NCBI GenBank assembly: GCA_026120185.1
Contig: JANUWF010002124.1
Coordinates: forward strand, 1 to 64,000
Direction: 5' to 3'
Length of the DNA stretch: 64,000 nucleotides
DNA from: Voacanga thouarsii
Lineage: Eukaryota; Streptophyta; Magnoliopsida; Gentianales; Apocynaceae
Shown: piece by piece, positions 1 through 9,792 of the stretch
How the letters are laid out: every line of letters starts with the position of its first letter
Position numbering within the stretch: position 1 is the first letter of the stretch
Notes under the pieces: model-generated
What the model was told of the DNA's origin: nothing
The model's input: only the letters and a program-made list of their open reading frames with translations
Database searches by the model: none
Position numbers and translations under genes: made by a program

Positions 1-1716
1 ATCACCCTCTAAGGTAAGAAAAAACCATCTCAACCTCTTAATTCCTTTCTTCCATCAATTCTTCTCCTTTTCTTCCCTTGAATCACGCCACCTAAAGGTT
101 GATTTCATCCCTTCTATTGATTTTTAGTCGAAAGGAAGGAAATAATGTAGCTTTTCTCTTCCAATCAAGCGATCTTGGGACGATCACCATAGGAGCATTG
201 AGATCTTGCTAACCCGATTGTTGCAAGGTAAGAGAATACTTACCCTTGATGTCAAAATTAAGGTTTAATATAGTGGATGATGGACATGAGTGGCGATGGT
301 CAAGTCGAGACCTTTTTAACATATTATTCATGTCTTTGATGGATATATGATCATAGTGTATGTACTTTGAGGATTAGATGATTTATTTGAAGTTAGATAA
401 TGGATCGTGATTTGTTATGGGAATAAATGAGTTTAATTTATGTTTGAATCAATTGAGACCCTGATCATGATATTATGAGATTCTAGATCAGGAGGGTATT
501 TTAAGGAAGCAAGCTGTGATTTTGTCTTGTTTATCTGAGGCATATCAAGTAAGTCCTTGCATAAACTCTTTTGTTAAATGTTGTGATGGTAAGTTTTGCA
601 TAAACTCTTTTGTTAACTGTTGTGATGGCAAGTCTATGTTGTAAAGCTTTGTGAAGCTATTGTGAGCTATGTTTGCTTAGGTTGTAAATATGGGTATTTA
701 TTCTTTAAACAGTTTTTTCAAACTAACGATTTTATCAAGAAAACTATTCTTTTCCTAAATTTTTAGAAAAACTCTTTTAGAGAAAAACCACGTTGTACAA
801 AGCCAAGGTTTGGAAATGTTGTGAATCAGGAATTGACGGATATGTTCGTTGAGTACTCAATAAGGGTAGGCTAACAATACAAGTCTTGGAGAGCTTGAGT
901 AAGTCTTCTGGCAGGAGGCCACCTCTAGAAGATAAGCTCTACTTGAAAAGGCGACATCATTGGTTGGTCAAGCCAGTCCGAGCTAGCATTTGTACCTGAA
1001 AGGTATTGTTTATTTTCTCGGCATGGACACCCGGATAGTTTTCTTAGGTGTAGAGAAGGAGGAGTATCTCTCCCGGTGAGCTGTACACTCACCCTGATCA
1101 GAACACCCAACGTGCAATAATCTGATCATGTCTCGGTACACAAAGTGTGGTGCCTTGACCTGTCTTGGTGAACAAAGTATGGCACCTTGACCATTTTGTT
1201 CTCATGGAGCCCAACGTGTGGTGACATGACTGTTGACTCGAGTGGATGATTTGTTTTGTATAAAGCGTGATTATGAGAATACCCACTCCTTGCGAAAAGA
1301 GATTATTTATGACTTGCCAAATGTTTCTACAAATGTTTTACACTATGCATACATGTACTGTTTAAAACACCATGTGCACACGTAGAACATACTGAGATTT
1401 GATCTCACATTATTTTATATCTTGTTTTCAGGAGATACATTGTGTTGAGCTAGCGGGGCATATGATAGTTGAAGCTTTTGTTCTTTTTGTTCCATTGTGC
1501 TCTAGGAGACAATTGTTGTTTAAGCTTCTGAACGATATTTGTTTTATTTCGTATTGCTCCAATTTGAGCCGGATGTAATAAGAGTTTTCCTTTATTTATC
1601 TAAGTTGATTCTTTTGAGGTCGCCTTTATATTTATACCTCGTTTTAAAGACCCCTTATCCTACGGGATGGGGCGACATCCTCACCCTTTTAGGGTACGTA
1701 GTAGTGGGGTGTTACA
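1..1716 (+). mobile_element. A-type LTR of Tekay-like gypsy element K, 3' part
   Basis: This is the 3' half of a giant Ty3/gypsy LTR that continues left of the window. It aligns along its length with 4670-6301 of the complete LTR at 3105-6301 and ends in the same GGGGTGTTACA. A primer-binding site follows two bases later, so it is the 5' LTR of the element whose gag and pol lie at 3019-9655. No protein is encoded; the short open frames inside are incidental. A roughly 40-bp direct repeat lies at 551-630. A G-rich and C-rich U5 segment with potential for hairpins lies just before the end. Confidence 0.85.
551..630 (+). repeat. 40-bp tandem duplication in A-type LTR
   Basis: Two adjacent imperfect copies (551-590 and 591-630), each holding the core GCATAAACTCTTTTGTTAA and ending TTGTGATGG. 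The LTR at 3105-6301 has the same duplication at about 5168-5247. The related B-type LTR has a single copy near 16960. The duplication therefore predates the spread of the A-type family. Confidence 0.7.
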
Positions 1717-1718
1717 AG

Positions 1719-1727
1719 TGGTATCAG
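1719..1727 (+). other. Primer-binding site of element K (initiator Met tRNA)
   Basis: TGGTATCAG begins two bases after the LTR end and is complementary to the 3' end of plant initiator Met tRNA, the usual primer of Tekay/Del elements. The match is cut short: the next bases repeat TGTTACAAGTGGT from the LTR/PBS junction instead of continuing with AGCC as in element B at 18008-18020. Confidence 0.75.
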
Positions 1728-1820
1728 TGTTACAAGTGGTTTAGACAATTATTTAACTTACTCGGTTATATTTTCTTAAGTATTTTAATCTGGTGCTAAT
1801 TTTTATCTTTTGTATATAGG

Positions 1821-2517
1821 TTGGTCAAAAGAGGTGTATCGACTGTCAGAGACTGGCCCGCTGGCTGTAGGAATCCACCTGCCCCACTACCCGTAGTTGA
1901 TCCACCCGTGTCTGATTCAAAAAGAGAGCGTGAGCAGCCAGTGCTAGACGACCCAGTGGTTGAGGCGGAGATAGAGGTCCAGGAGAGCTTAGGAGAGTAT
2001 GAGGGAGAAGAGGAGATGGCGGAGTTGAGTGAGGCTGAGGTAGATGAACTCGGGAACGAGGGAGACGGTGAGAATGAAGGAGTGATGGCTGGGATAGAAA
2101 ATGAGGATAAGGAGGTAATGGAGGGTCCCTAGACCCCGCAGATAGGAGAAGTTGATAGGACTCTTGCTTGCTATGACCTTAAGGAGTCCAGCGATGAGGG
2201 ATATAGGCCGAGGGATGGAGTTGCCCCGGGAGAGAGGGAACTTAGGCAGTCAGCTCCGGGAGTGGTGGATAAGGGAAAGAGGAAGCTAAAGAGGGTCCTA
2301 AGGGGTGTGGATTCCGATATGGACTGGGTATAGATGCCATGCTGAGGAGAAAGGGGTTGCTTGATCCATCTGATTCGGGGAGTGAGAGACCTACGCCTAA
2401 GGGTGCGGTTAGATTAGCATTGGATGAGCTTTATGAGTCGGCCATGAGAGCTAAGAGGGGCCGCCGGGGTGAGTCAGGACAGTCTAGTGAGAGTGTTGGT
2501 TTTGCAAGGACTGCATA
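1821..2517 (+). pseudogene. Extra acidic ORF between PBS and gag, element K (broken)
   Basis: An open frame of about 230 codons lies where a leader is expected. It starts after an intron-like or leader stretch at TTG (1821), where the equivalent ORF of element B has ATG followed by GTT AGA, so the start codon appears lost. The first 103 codons are Pro-rich and then strongly acidic (many Glu and Asp). After an in-frame TAG (2130-2132) the frame continues to a stop near 2330. A frame change near 2320 lets a basic, Arg/Lys-rich tail continue to the stop near 2517. It has no similarity that I recognise to gag, protease, reverse transcriptase or integrase. Its position and acidic composition match the intact 118-codon ORF of element B at 18104-18457, so I regard it as a family-specific accessory ORF. 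Function unknown. Confidence 0.5.
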
Positions 2518-3018
2518 GGGAGACTCGATAGCTCCGTGGGATGGCTTGTGGAACCCGCCTCTGACGACTCCGATGCTTCTGTCGAAACTAGAGAGAGTCG
2601 AGTCTAGAAGACCTGCAGCTTAACTTTTCCTTCTTCGGGATTTGCAATCCTTTACTTGTTTATTTCTTTAAAAGGAGTATGTTGATTATAGGGCTTATTT
2701 ATTTTATTAAATAAAAGGGTATCTTATGTGATAACCCTTTCTTTTCTACGAAAGAATGATTTATATGAAAAGCATAAGTTTTATTCTTTACTTGATTATC
2801 CCCTGCATAATATCATCACATTCTCTTTTTAAATGAATGGATAACATAGCCATTGACTGATCACACATCTAAGCATATTCTTTTCCCCTTGGTAACTATC
2901 TAACCTTGAATAAATGTGATTAAGATAGCACCCAGACGTAGAACAATTGTGCATAGTAGAACGGTGCAGGAGAGTACATCCTCTACCCCAGAATTTGAGC
3001 AGATGCATCATTCCACCC
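2518..3018 (+). other. Spacer between accessory ORF and gag of element K
   Basis: Non-coding internal sequence of K, AT-rich from 2640 to 2830. No feature beyond the continuation toward gag is seen. Element B has a similar AT-rich spacer at 18458-18822. Confidence 0.55.
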
Positions 3019-3104
3019 CGATGTGGAAAAGCACCTGCCGAGAGAGCAGGAGATAACCTCGAAAAGGTCACGAGATGTGACAATGGGTTAGGCTTTCGAC
3101 AAGA
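3019..3104 (+). pseudogene. gag of element K, 5' fragment before the solo LTR
   Basis: The codons just before the solo LTR read in the same frame as the gag after it (6302 onward) and align with the N-terminal gag segment of element B around 18970-19010, which ends in a phenylalanine followed by Met-Ala and Ile-Leu-Gln. The exact start is uncertain; the ATG near 3019 is in a comparable place to the element B gag start. A stop codon (TAG in place of a sense codon) lies about four codons before the insertion point. The gene is interrupted at 3104 by a 3.2-kb solo LTR. Confidence 0.5.
3100..3104. repeat. Target-site duplication CAAGA, left copy (solo LTR A)
   Basis: CAAGA directly precedes the LTR start at 3105 and is repeated exactly at 6302-6306 after the LTR end. 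It is the 5-bp duplication expected of an LTR element insertion. Confidence 0.85.
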
Positions 3105-6100
3105 TGTAATACCCCGCCGAAAACCACCTTTGACTATGGGAAAAAGTCATCTTGCATTTTATGTGGTAGCTAGAATAATTTTTATTTGCATGGATGCATG
3201 TGAATTTTTCCGTTGCTCTTGCATTTGAATTAATTGATGTGAAATAGTTTTGTTGTTAAAGATTTGGATAAGGGAGGTTTGGTCGAAGATTTGGAAGGAT
3301 GAGTATTGGGGTGGTAAAAACTTCTTGTAGAAAATTAGTATTAGAGTTGTTTTGGAATAGCGGGGAGGTTGGTGATTACCTTTGGTGACCCGAGTTCGAA
3401 TCCTACCTTTTGTGAAGTTAGTTTCTCCTCTTGAAATTCTTTTCCTTAAACCATTTCTTGTCTTGGCCGAAAAAGAATCTAGCTATCCTAGAGAAATTTT
3501 CGTATTTTTACTCCAAGGAAATAAGTCTCTATATTTATTTCCTAAATTCAAGGACTTTGATGTGAATAAAGTTCACCTTTAATTTTTAGCCTGTGTTCCT
3601 TAGGATTTTCGAAAAAAACCCTAGCTAGTAATTAAAATATTAGCTTGATTTTAGCTAGATAGATGTTGCCATGGAAAGGTGGAATTAATGAGTCCCTTTT
3701 CCTAGTAGGAAATCTTGTTGATTTTAATCCTAGAATGTTAGCTAAAAATCTGGGAAAAAATTCCAGCAAGTGCCGCCACTTCTTGGAGGACTTTTAGCTT
3801 AATCCAAACTCTTCTAGGACTAGAGGAAATCTTATCCTTGATAAAAACCAGATTTTATTTCAATCCAAATTCAACTAGGATTTTATTCCTTTTCCTAGCT
3901 GAATTTCGGCAGCTTTGTATCAACATAAGCTGTCCGAAATTCCAGCCCTTCTTAGCTACAATCCAACTCTGTAAATCCTAGCTCAACACACCTAAATATT
4001 CCTCATCAATTCAGGGTACCTTAGCTGCATAAAACAAGAATTTTATTCACACAAAATCACTGAAATTCATTCAGCTTGTACATAGAAAATTTGGTCAGCT
4101 TTGTGCAGGAATTTCGGCCAGCCTTGAACTCCTACTCTAACCGAAATTCTGCACACATAACCCACTGAAAAACCCCAACTGATCAAGCTATTTTCAGCAC
4201 CCAAAACCCTCAATTTTCCTCTGGAAATTTCGGTAGAATTACAGCAGCCAAAACAGTCCAAAACTTGTTACCCTTGCACAGAATTTTCGCACCCATTGTA
4301 CAGGATTTTTCAGTCATCAACATCCACACAAACTCTTCCTTGTTTGGCCCAAAATTCTGAACACATTCAGCCTTCTTTTGAGCAGTATTTTGGACAGCAT
4401 AGAGGAGCAAATTGCAGAATATTTTCCTCCACTACACCCTCCCAAATTCGGCCAGCATCAAAGGGCACAACAAGCTGAAATTTTGCCCTTGCTGTCCAAG
4501 AAACCTAAAGCCATTAGGAGTCTTTCTAAACATCACCATCTAACCCTAAGCCAATCTTCTCCAACTTTAAATCCTAGCAACCATCTACCCTCTCCATTCT
4601 ACATGAAAATTTTTAGTAAATTCTCTCTGCAAATTTTCGAAAACTCAAGAGCTATTCCAAGCAAAAATCGAACACACCTTAAGGTAAACAAAAATCCTCT
4701 CAACCTCTTGATGCCGTTTTCTCTAATAATTCTTTTCTCTTTCTTCTACCCATAAATCACACCCTATAGAGGCTGATTTCCTCTTCTTCCTTATTTTTCG
4801 GTCAAGAGGAGCAAAAGAGGTAGCTTCTCTCTTCTTCTCAAGCGTACTCGGGACGATCACCATAGGAGCATCGATACCTCATTACCCAGTAGTTGCAAGG
4901 TAAGGGAATACCCTCCCTTGATGCCGAAAGTAAAGTTTAATGGTGTTTATTAGCGAGATAAGCATGTGGTCATAGTATATGATCTTTGGGAATGAATATT
5001 TTACTTGGAATTAAATAGGGGATTGCGAATTGTTGTGAAAATAAATGGGATTAGAGCATGTTTGAATTAACTGAGACCCTGATCATGATATTATATGGTT
5101 TAGATCAGGTGGATAATTGAGGAAAGCCAGCTGTGAATTTATCACGTTTATCTGAGGCATATCAAGTAAGTCCTTGCATAAACTCTTTTATTAAATGTTG
5201 TGATGGTAAGTCCTTTTATAAACTGTTTTGTTAAAGGTTGTGATGGCAAGTCTATGTTGTGAAGCTTTGTAAAGCTATTTTTAAGCTGTGATTGTCTAGG
5301 TTGTAAACGTGGATGTTTATTCTTTAAATGATTTTACCAAACGAATGTCTTTATCAAAATTGTTCTTTTTCCTAAATTTTTTTAGAAAACCTTTTTAAGA
5401 AAACCACGTTGTACAAGGCCATGGTATGGAAATATTTTGAATCAGGAATTGACAGATATGTTCGTTGAGTACTCAATAAGGGTAGGCTAACAATACTAGT
5501 CTTGGAGGGCTAGCGTAAGTCGTCTGGCAGGAGGCCACCTCCAGAAGATGAACTCTACTTGAAAAGGTGACAGTGTTGGTTGGTCAGGCCAGTCTGAGCT
5601 AGCATGTGTACCTAGTATGGTATTATTTATATTCCCGGTATGGACACCCGGATGGTTTTGTTGGGTGTAGAGATGGAGGAGTATCTCACCCAGTGGGCTG
5701 TACACTCACCTTGATCAGAACACCCAACGTATAGTAATCTGGTCCGGACAAGGTGCACAAAGTGTGGTGCCTTGGCCATTTTGTTCTCACGGAGCCCAAC
5801 GTGTGGTGACATGACTTTTATCCGAGTGGAGGATTTATTTTGTACAAAGTGTGACAATGAGAAAAACCCACTCCTTACGAAAAGAGATTGTTAAGACTTG
5901 CCAAATTATTTCTACAAATGTTTTACACTTTGCATACACGAACTATTTAAAACACCATGTGCACACACAGGACTTACTGAGATTTATTCTCACACCATTT
6001 TACATCATGTTTTCAGGGGATAGACTGTGCTGAGTCAGCGGGGCATGTAATAGTTAACGCTTTTGCTATTTTCTCTATTCGTTCTAGGAGACATTTATTT

Positions 6101-6301
6101 CTTATTCTTCTAAACAATATTTTGTTTTATTCCGTGTTGCTCCTAGTTGAGCCTGATGTAATAAGAGTATTTCTTTATTTATCTAAGTTGATCCTTTTGG
6201 AGATTACCTTTATATTTTATACCTCGTTCTAAAGACCCATTGTCCTACGGGAAGGGGCGACATCCCCGCCCTTTTACGGTACGTAGTCGTGGGGTGTTAC
6301 A
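3105..6301 (+). mobile_element. Solo LTR, A-type Tekay-like, inserted in gag of K
   Basis: A complete 3197-bp LTR beginning TGTAATACCCCGCC and ending GGGGTGTTACA, flanked by CAAGA on both sides. There is no PBS or internal domain, so it is the product of recombination between the two LTRs of a full element. It is close to the LTR of the host element (1-1716 versus 4670-6301) and closer still to the minus-strand fragment at 47997-49958, which covers 3107-5060 of it. The 40-bp duplication is at about 5168-5247. Possible splice signals occur at 4900 (CAAG/GTAAG) and 6016 (TTTCAG). Open frames inside (for example 4378-4755) have no recognisable product. Confidence 0.9.
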
Positions 6302-6306
6302 CAAGA
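6302..6306. repeat. Target-site duplication CAAGA, right copy (solo LTR A)
   Basis: Exact repeat of 3100-3104. Removing the LTR and one copy restores a continuous gag reading frame across the junction, which supports the assignment. Confidence 0.85.
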
Positions 6307-7272
6307 TGGCCTCGATCCTGCAGAACTTGACCGAAAGAGTGGACAAGGTGGCCAGGAAACCACCGCGGGGAGAGGATGAGGCTCTGGAGCATTTCTTGAA
6401 GTTCTAGCCTCCCACATTCCAAGGGGAGGTATAATAGGACGAGAAGGCCGAGTAATGGATTGAGCACATGGAGGATATCTTGGCTACTTTGTAGTACTCG
6501 GAAGAGAAGATGGTGAAGTTTGCTACTTTCCAGTTGAGGGGACCGTCTCGGGCATGGTGGCAGCGAGTACGGAGTGATTGGGTGGCGGCGAGTACGGAGT
6601 GATTGGGACCGAGAGGAGTAGAATTGGACATAGGACGATTTCACGGAAGCTTTCCAGGCCGAGTACATTTCTCGATGGGTGGCTGAGAAGAGGGAGGATG
6701 AATTCCAGACCCTCAGGTAGGGAGGCAGGACCGTGGCCCAATACGCAGCCCGATTCATAGAGTTGTCTAAGTACTGCAAGTGCTTGGTAGATACAGAGCA
6801 GAAGCGCACCCGGCAATTCGTGAAAGGGCTAAGGCCAGGTTTGAGGAAGGCATTGGCTCCATCACCGCCAACATCGTACACTGCCGCCGTGGACGCAGCT
6901 TCCCAGATGGAGAATGAAGATCAGCATCAACCATTGAACTGACCGTTCCAACCGAATCGTCCACCCATGAGGCCTTCAAGCAACAAGCGACCTGCAGCCT
7001 CTATGCCGTGGGGAAATCGGGGTAAGCAGCCTCGAGTGCCTATGGCCGGACCGATGCAAGGCAGCCTGAATTGCCAACTGTGTGGGAAGCGAGGCCACAC
7101 AGAGAGAAATTGCTGGGATAACGGGGGTGTGAGGAGGTGCTTCAATTGCGGAGACCCGGGACATCTGAGAAACGTCTGCCCCAAACCCCTAAGGATTGAG
7201 CAGACCACACCAACCCAACCAATGGGAGGCAATAGAGGTGCTGCTACTGGACTAGCTGGAACGGGAGGCTAG
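6307..7272 (+). pseudogene. gag of Tekay-like gypsy element K, main part (broken)
   Basis: Encodes the capsid/nucleocapsid region of a plant Ty3/gypsy gag. After the N-terminal Leu-Gln-Asn-Leu-Thr-Glu segment come the capsid helices, including the WWQRVRSDW region near 6560 and the stretch QYAARFIELSKYC at 6736-6780. Two CCHC zinc knuckles follow: CQLCGKRGHTERNC (7072-7113) and CFNCGDPGHLRNVC (7138-7179). Damage includes TAG at 6405-6407 and 6492-6494, TAA at 6453-6455, a 25-bp tandem duplication at 6563-6608 that shifts the frame, and a TAG at 7270-7272 between gag and pol. Several stops replace glutamine codons of the family. Not functional. Confidence 0.85.
6563..6608 (+). repeat. 25-bp tandem duplication inside gag of K
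   Basis: GCGAGTACGGAGTGATTGGG occurs at 6563 and again at 6588. The extra 25 bp is not a multiple of three, so it moves the downstream gag out of frame. Confidence 0.8.
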
Positions 7273-9655
7273 AAGCCTCAGGTGAAGGCCAAGGTTTTCA
7301 CCCTGAACAGAGAAGAAGTCGGAGCGGATGCCGCCATGATAGAAGGTAACCTTTCTATCCAAGGTCGTCTCGTTAATGTTTTGATAGATCCAGGATCCAC
7401 ACACTCTTATGTAAGTAAAGTATGTGCATCACATATGGGTTGGGAAAGAAAGGAATTACCCTATACCCTAGTAGTAAGTTCACCCTTAGGAAATGTGGTA
7501 GAAGCGGGCAAGAAAATGGGAAGATGTGGAGTTGAGGTAGGGAAGGAGATTCTGGAGGCCGACCTCATAAATTTGCCTATAGACGATTATGATCTGATCA
7601 TGGGCATTGACTGGTTGTCGAGACATGGAGCTCGTGAGGACTGCAAGATCAAGACGGTGCAGTTTGTAAGACCTGGTTGGAAGTTGGTCAAGAAAGGTTG
7701 TACGGGATATTTGGCGTATCTTCTGAACAAACCAAAGGATCAGTGTACCTTGGAAAGTACGGAGGTGGTAAAAGACTTTTCGGACGTTTTCACTGCTGAG
7801 CTCACTTCCCTACCCCCTGAACAGGAAGTCGGGTTTACTGTGGATCTGATTCCTGGAGCAGAACCACTGTCAAGAACCCCCTACCGGATCGCACCGACGG
7901 AGCTGAAGGAGTTAAATGAGCAATTGGAAGAATTGGTAAGGCAAGGCTACATTCGGCCGAGTACGTCGCCGTGCGGAGCCCCAGTGTTGTTTGTCAAGAA
8001 GAAAGATGGAACCTTGAGGCTATGTATTGACTATCGGGGACTGAACCGTCTCATGAAAAAAAAATAAGTACCCTCTCCCCTTGATCGATGAGTTGTTTGA
8101 TCAACTGCAAGGCGCCGCTTGCTTTTCAAAGTTAGACCTGTGGCGAGGATACTATGAGGTGAGGATCAGAGAACAAGGCATTCCTAAGATTGCATTCAAC
8201 ACGCGGTATGGCCACTACAAGTTCGTAATAATGCCATTCGGTGTGACCAATGCACCGGCAGTTTTCATGGATTTAATGCATCATGTTTTCCAACCATACT
8301 TAGATAGGTTCGTGGTTTTCTTCATCAATGACATCTTAATATACTCCAAGAATCCGGAGGACCACACGGAACACTTAAGATTGGTCCTAGAGAAGCTGAG
8401 GGAATTCAAGCTTTACGCCAAGTTCGGTAAATATGAGTTTTGGCTGAGCTTAGTGTCTTTCCTTGGTCATGTGATATCCAAGGATGGGATCAAAGTGGAA
8501 CCTGCCAAGGAAGAAGCCGTAGCTAACTGGAAACAGCCGGATAACATTACCGAGATATGAAGTTTCCTTGGGCTAGCCGAGTACTATCGGCGTTTTATTA
8601 AAAAATTTTCCACTCTGGCTTCACCAATAACACGTCTATTTAAGAACGATGTCACTTTTGCTTGGAGTGAGAAGTGCGAAAAGAGCTTCCAAGAGCTTAA
8701 GGGGAGGTTGATTACAGCACCCGTGTTGAGTCTACCCGAGGCTGATAAGCCCTATGCACTCTATACAGATGCATCTATGGAAGGTTTAGGAGCTGTACTG
8801 ATGCAGGAAGGGAAGGTCATAGCTTATGCATCTAGGAAGCTAAAGCCGCGCGAAGCTAATTATCCAATGCATGACTTAGAACTAGCAGCTATAGTGTTTG
8901 CCTTGAAGAAATGGCGACATTACCTGTACGGTGTGCAATACAAAGTTTTTACAGACCATAAGTGTTTGAAGTACATCTTCATGCAAAAGGACTTAAATCT
9001 CCGATAGCGTAGGTGGATGGAGTTCTTGGAGGAGTATAGATGTCCAATCAATTATCACCCGGGTAAAGCGAATGTGGTAGCTGACGCTCTGAGTCGGAAA
9101 GTGAAGATGGCACATTTGAGAATGCAGGAGGTGTCGGCAGTCCAGGAAATCCTCGAGCAAGAAGCGGAAGTTCAAGAGAGAAAGATCTGTGTGAATAACT
9201 TGACCCTGAAACCCGATATGGACCAAGAGATTGTATCAGGCCAGCAGGACAGTGCAAAATTTCAGACTTTTAAGGTGAAAGAGATCGCAAGAGGAGGAAG
9301 TGACTTCCGAACCGATGAGAAGGGGGTATTATACTTTCGGGATCGGGTTTGTGTGCCTGACATCCGAGACCTGAGGAAGAGGATATTGGACGAAGCTCAC
9401 AAGAGCAAATATACCATACACCCTGAGGAGGTAAAGATGTACCAAGACTTAAAGAAGAAATATTGGTGGGCTAGAATGAAAAGGGATGTAGTTCAGTATG
9501 TGTCAAACTGCATGACGTGCCAGAAGGATAAAATGGAGCATAAGAAGTCTGCGGTTTACTGCACCCGTTACCGATCCCCGAGTGGAAATGGGAAGAAGTG
9601 AACATGGATTTTGTGACTGGCCTTCCGATGACCAAGTCACACAAAGATCACCCAA
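7273..9655 (+). pseudogene. pol of Tekay-like chromovirus K (PR-RT-RH-IN, broken)
   Basis: Domains in order: aspartic protease with IDPGSTHSY at about 7384-7410 (DPG where DSG/DTG is usual); reverse transcriptase from about 7830, with [15 protein letters not shown], motif [12 protein letters not shown], motif [15 protein letters not shown] and motif C FIND at 8331-8342; RNase H with [12 protein letters not shown] and FTDHK (8755-8970); integrase zinc finger with paired His and CMTC (9385-9520); and the first catalytic Asp of the integrase core near 9605 (VNMDFVTGLP). Spacing and motifs are those of the Tekay/Del chromovirus lineage. Breaks: frameshift in a run of nine A (8055-8063), TGA near 8558, TAG at 9006-9008, frameshift near 9555. 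The first Asp of the catalytic pair in RT is Asn. The rest of the integrase and any chromodomain are missing; the sequence jumps to copia C1 at 9656. Confidence 0.9.
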
Positions 9656-9777
9656 AGGTAAAAGCTGTTACCTTTATAATCATTATGTCGTGTTTTCCAC
9701 ACATTGTCGGGTCCTAGGAGGGTATCTCGTTTTATTTTTCGCTGCGCCGTATACGATACGAGTCTGGGATACCCAAT
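9656..9777 (+). mobile_element. LTR 3' tail of copia element C1
   Basis: Short stretch between the broken integrase of K and a primer-binding site. Its TTTTTCGCTGC segment parallels TTTTCCGCTACA near the end of the complete copia LTR at 33111-34803, so I read it as the last 120 bp or so of the same LTR family. The left boundary is a non-homologous joint. Confidence 0.55.
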
Positions 9778-9778
9778 A

Positions 9779-9792
9779 GTAGTATTAGAGCC
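9779..9792 (+). other. Primer-binding site of copia C1 (initiator Met tRNA, diverged)
   Basis: TAGTATTAGAGCCA differs from the standard TGGTATCAGAGCCA by two transitions. It follows the LTR tail directly and begins the leader. Confidence 0.65.

Noticed and set aside
4067..4755. Open frames inside the A-type LTR, repeated at 48361-49004
   Set aside because: Repeated only because the LTR is repeated; no ATG-to-stop conservation or domain and they differ in frame integrity.
6297..6881. Minus-strand open frame of 194 codons
   Set aside because: Antisense of the K gag; gag domain order is clear on the plus strand.
6302..9655. Endogenous pararetrovirus
   Set aside because: Long LTRs, initiator Met PBS, integrase domain and Tekay-type RT place it in Ty3/gypsy; no movement protein or pararetroviral order.
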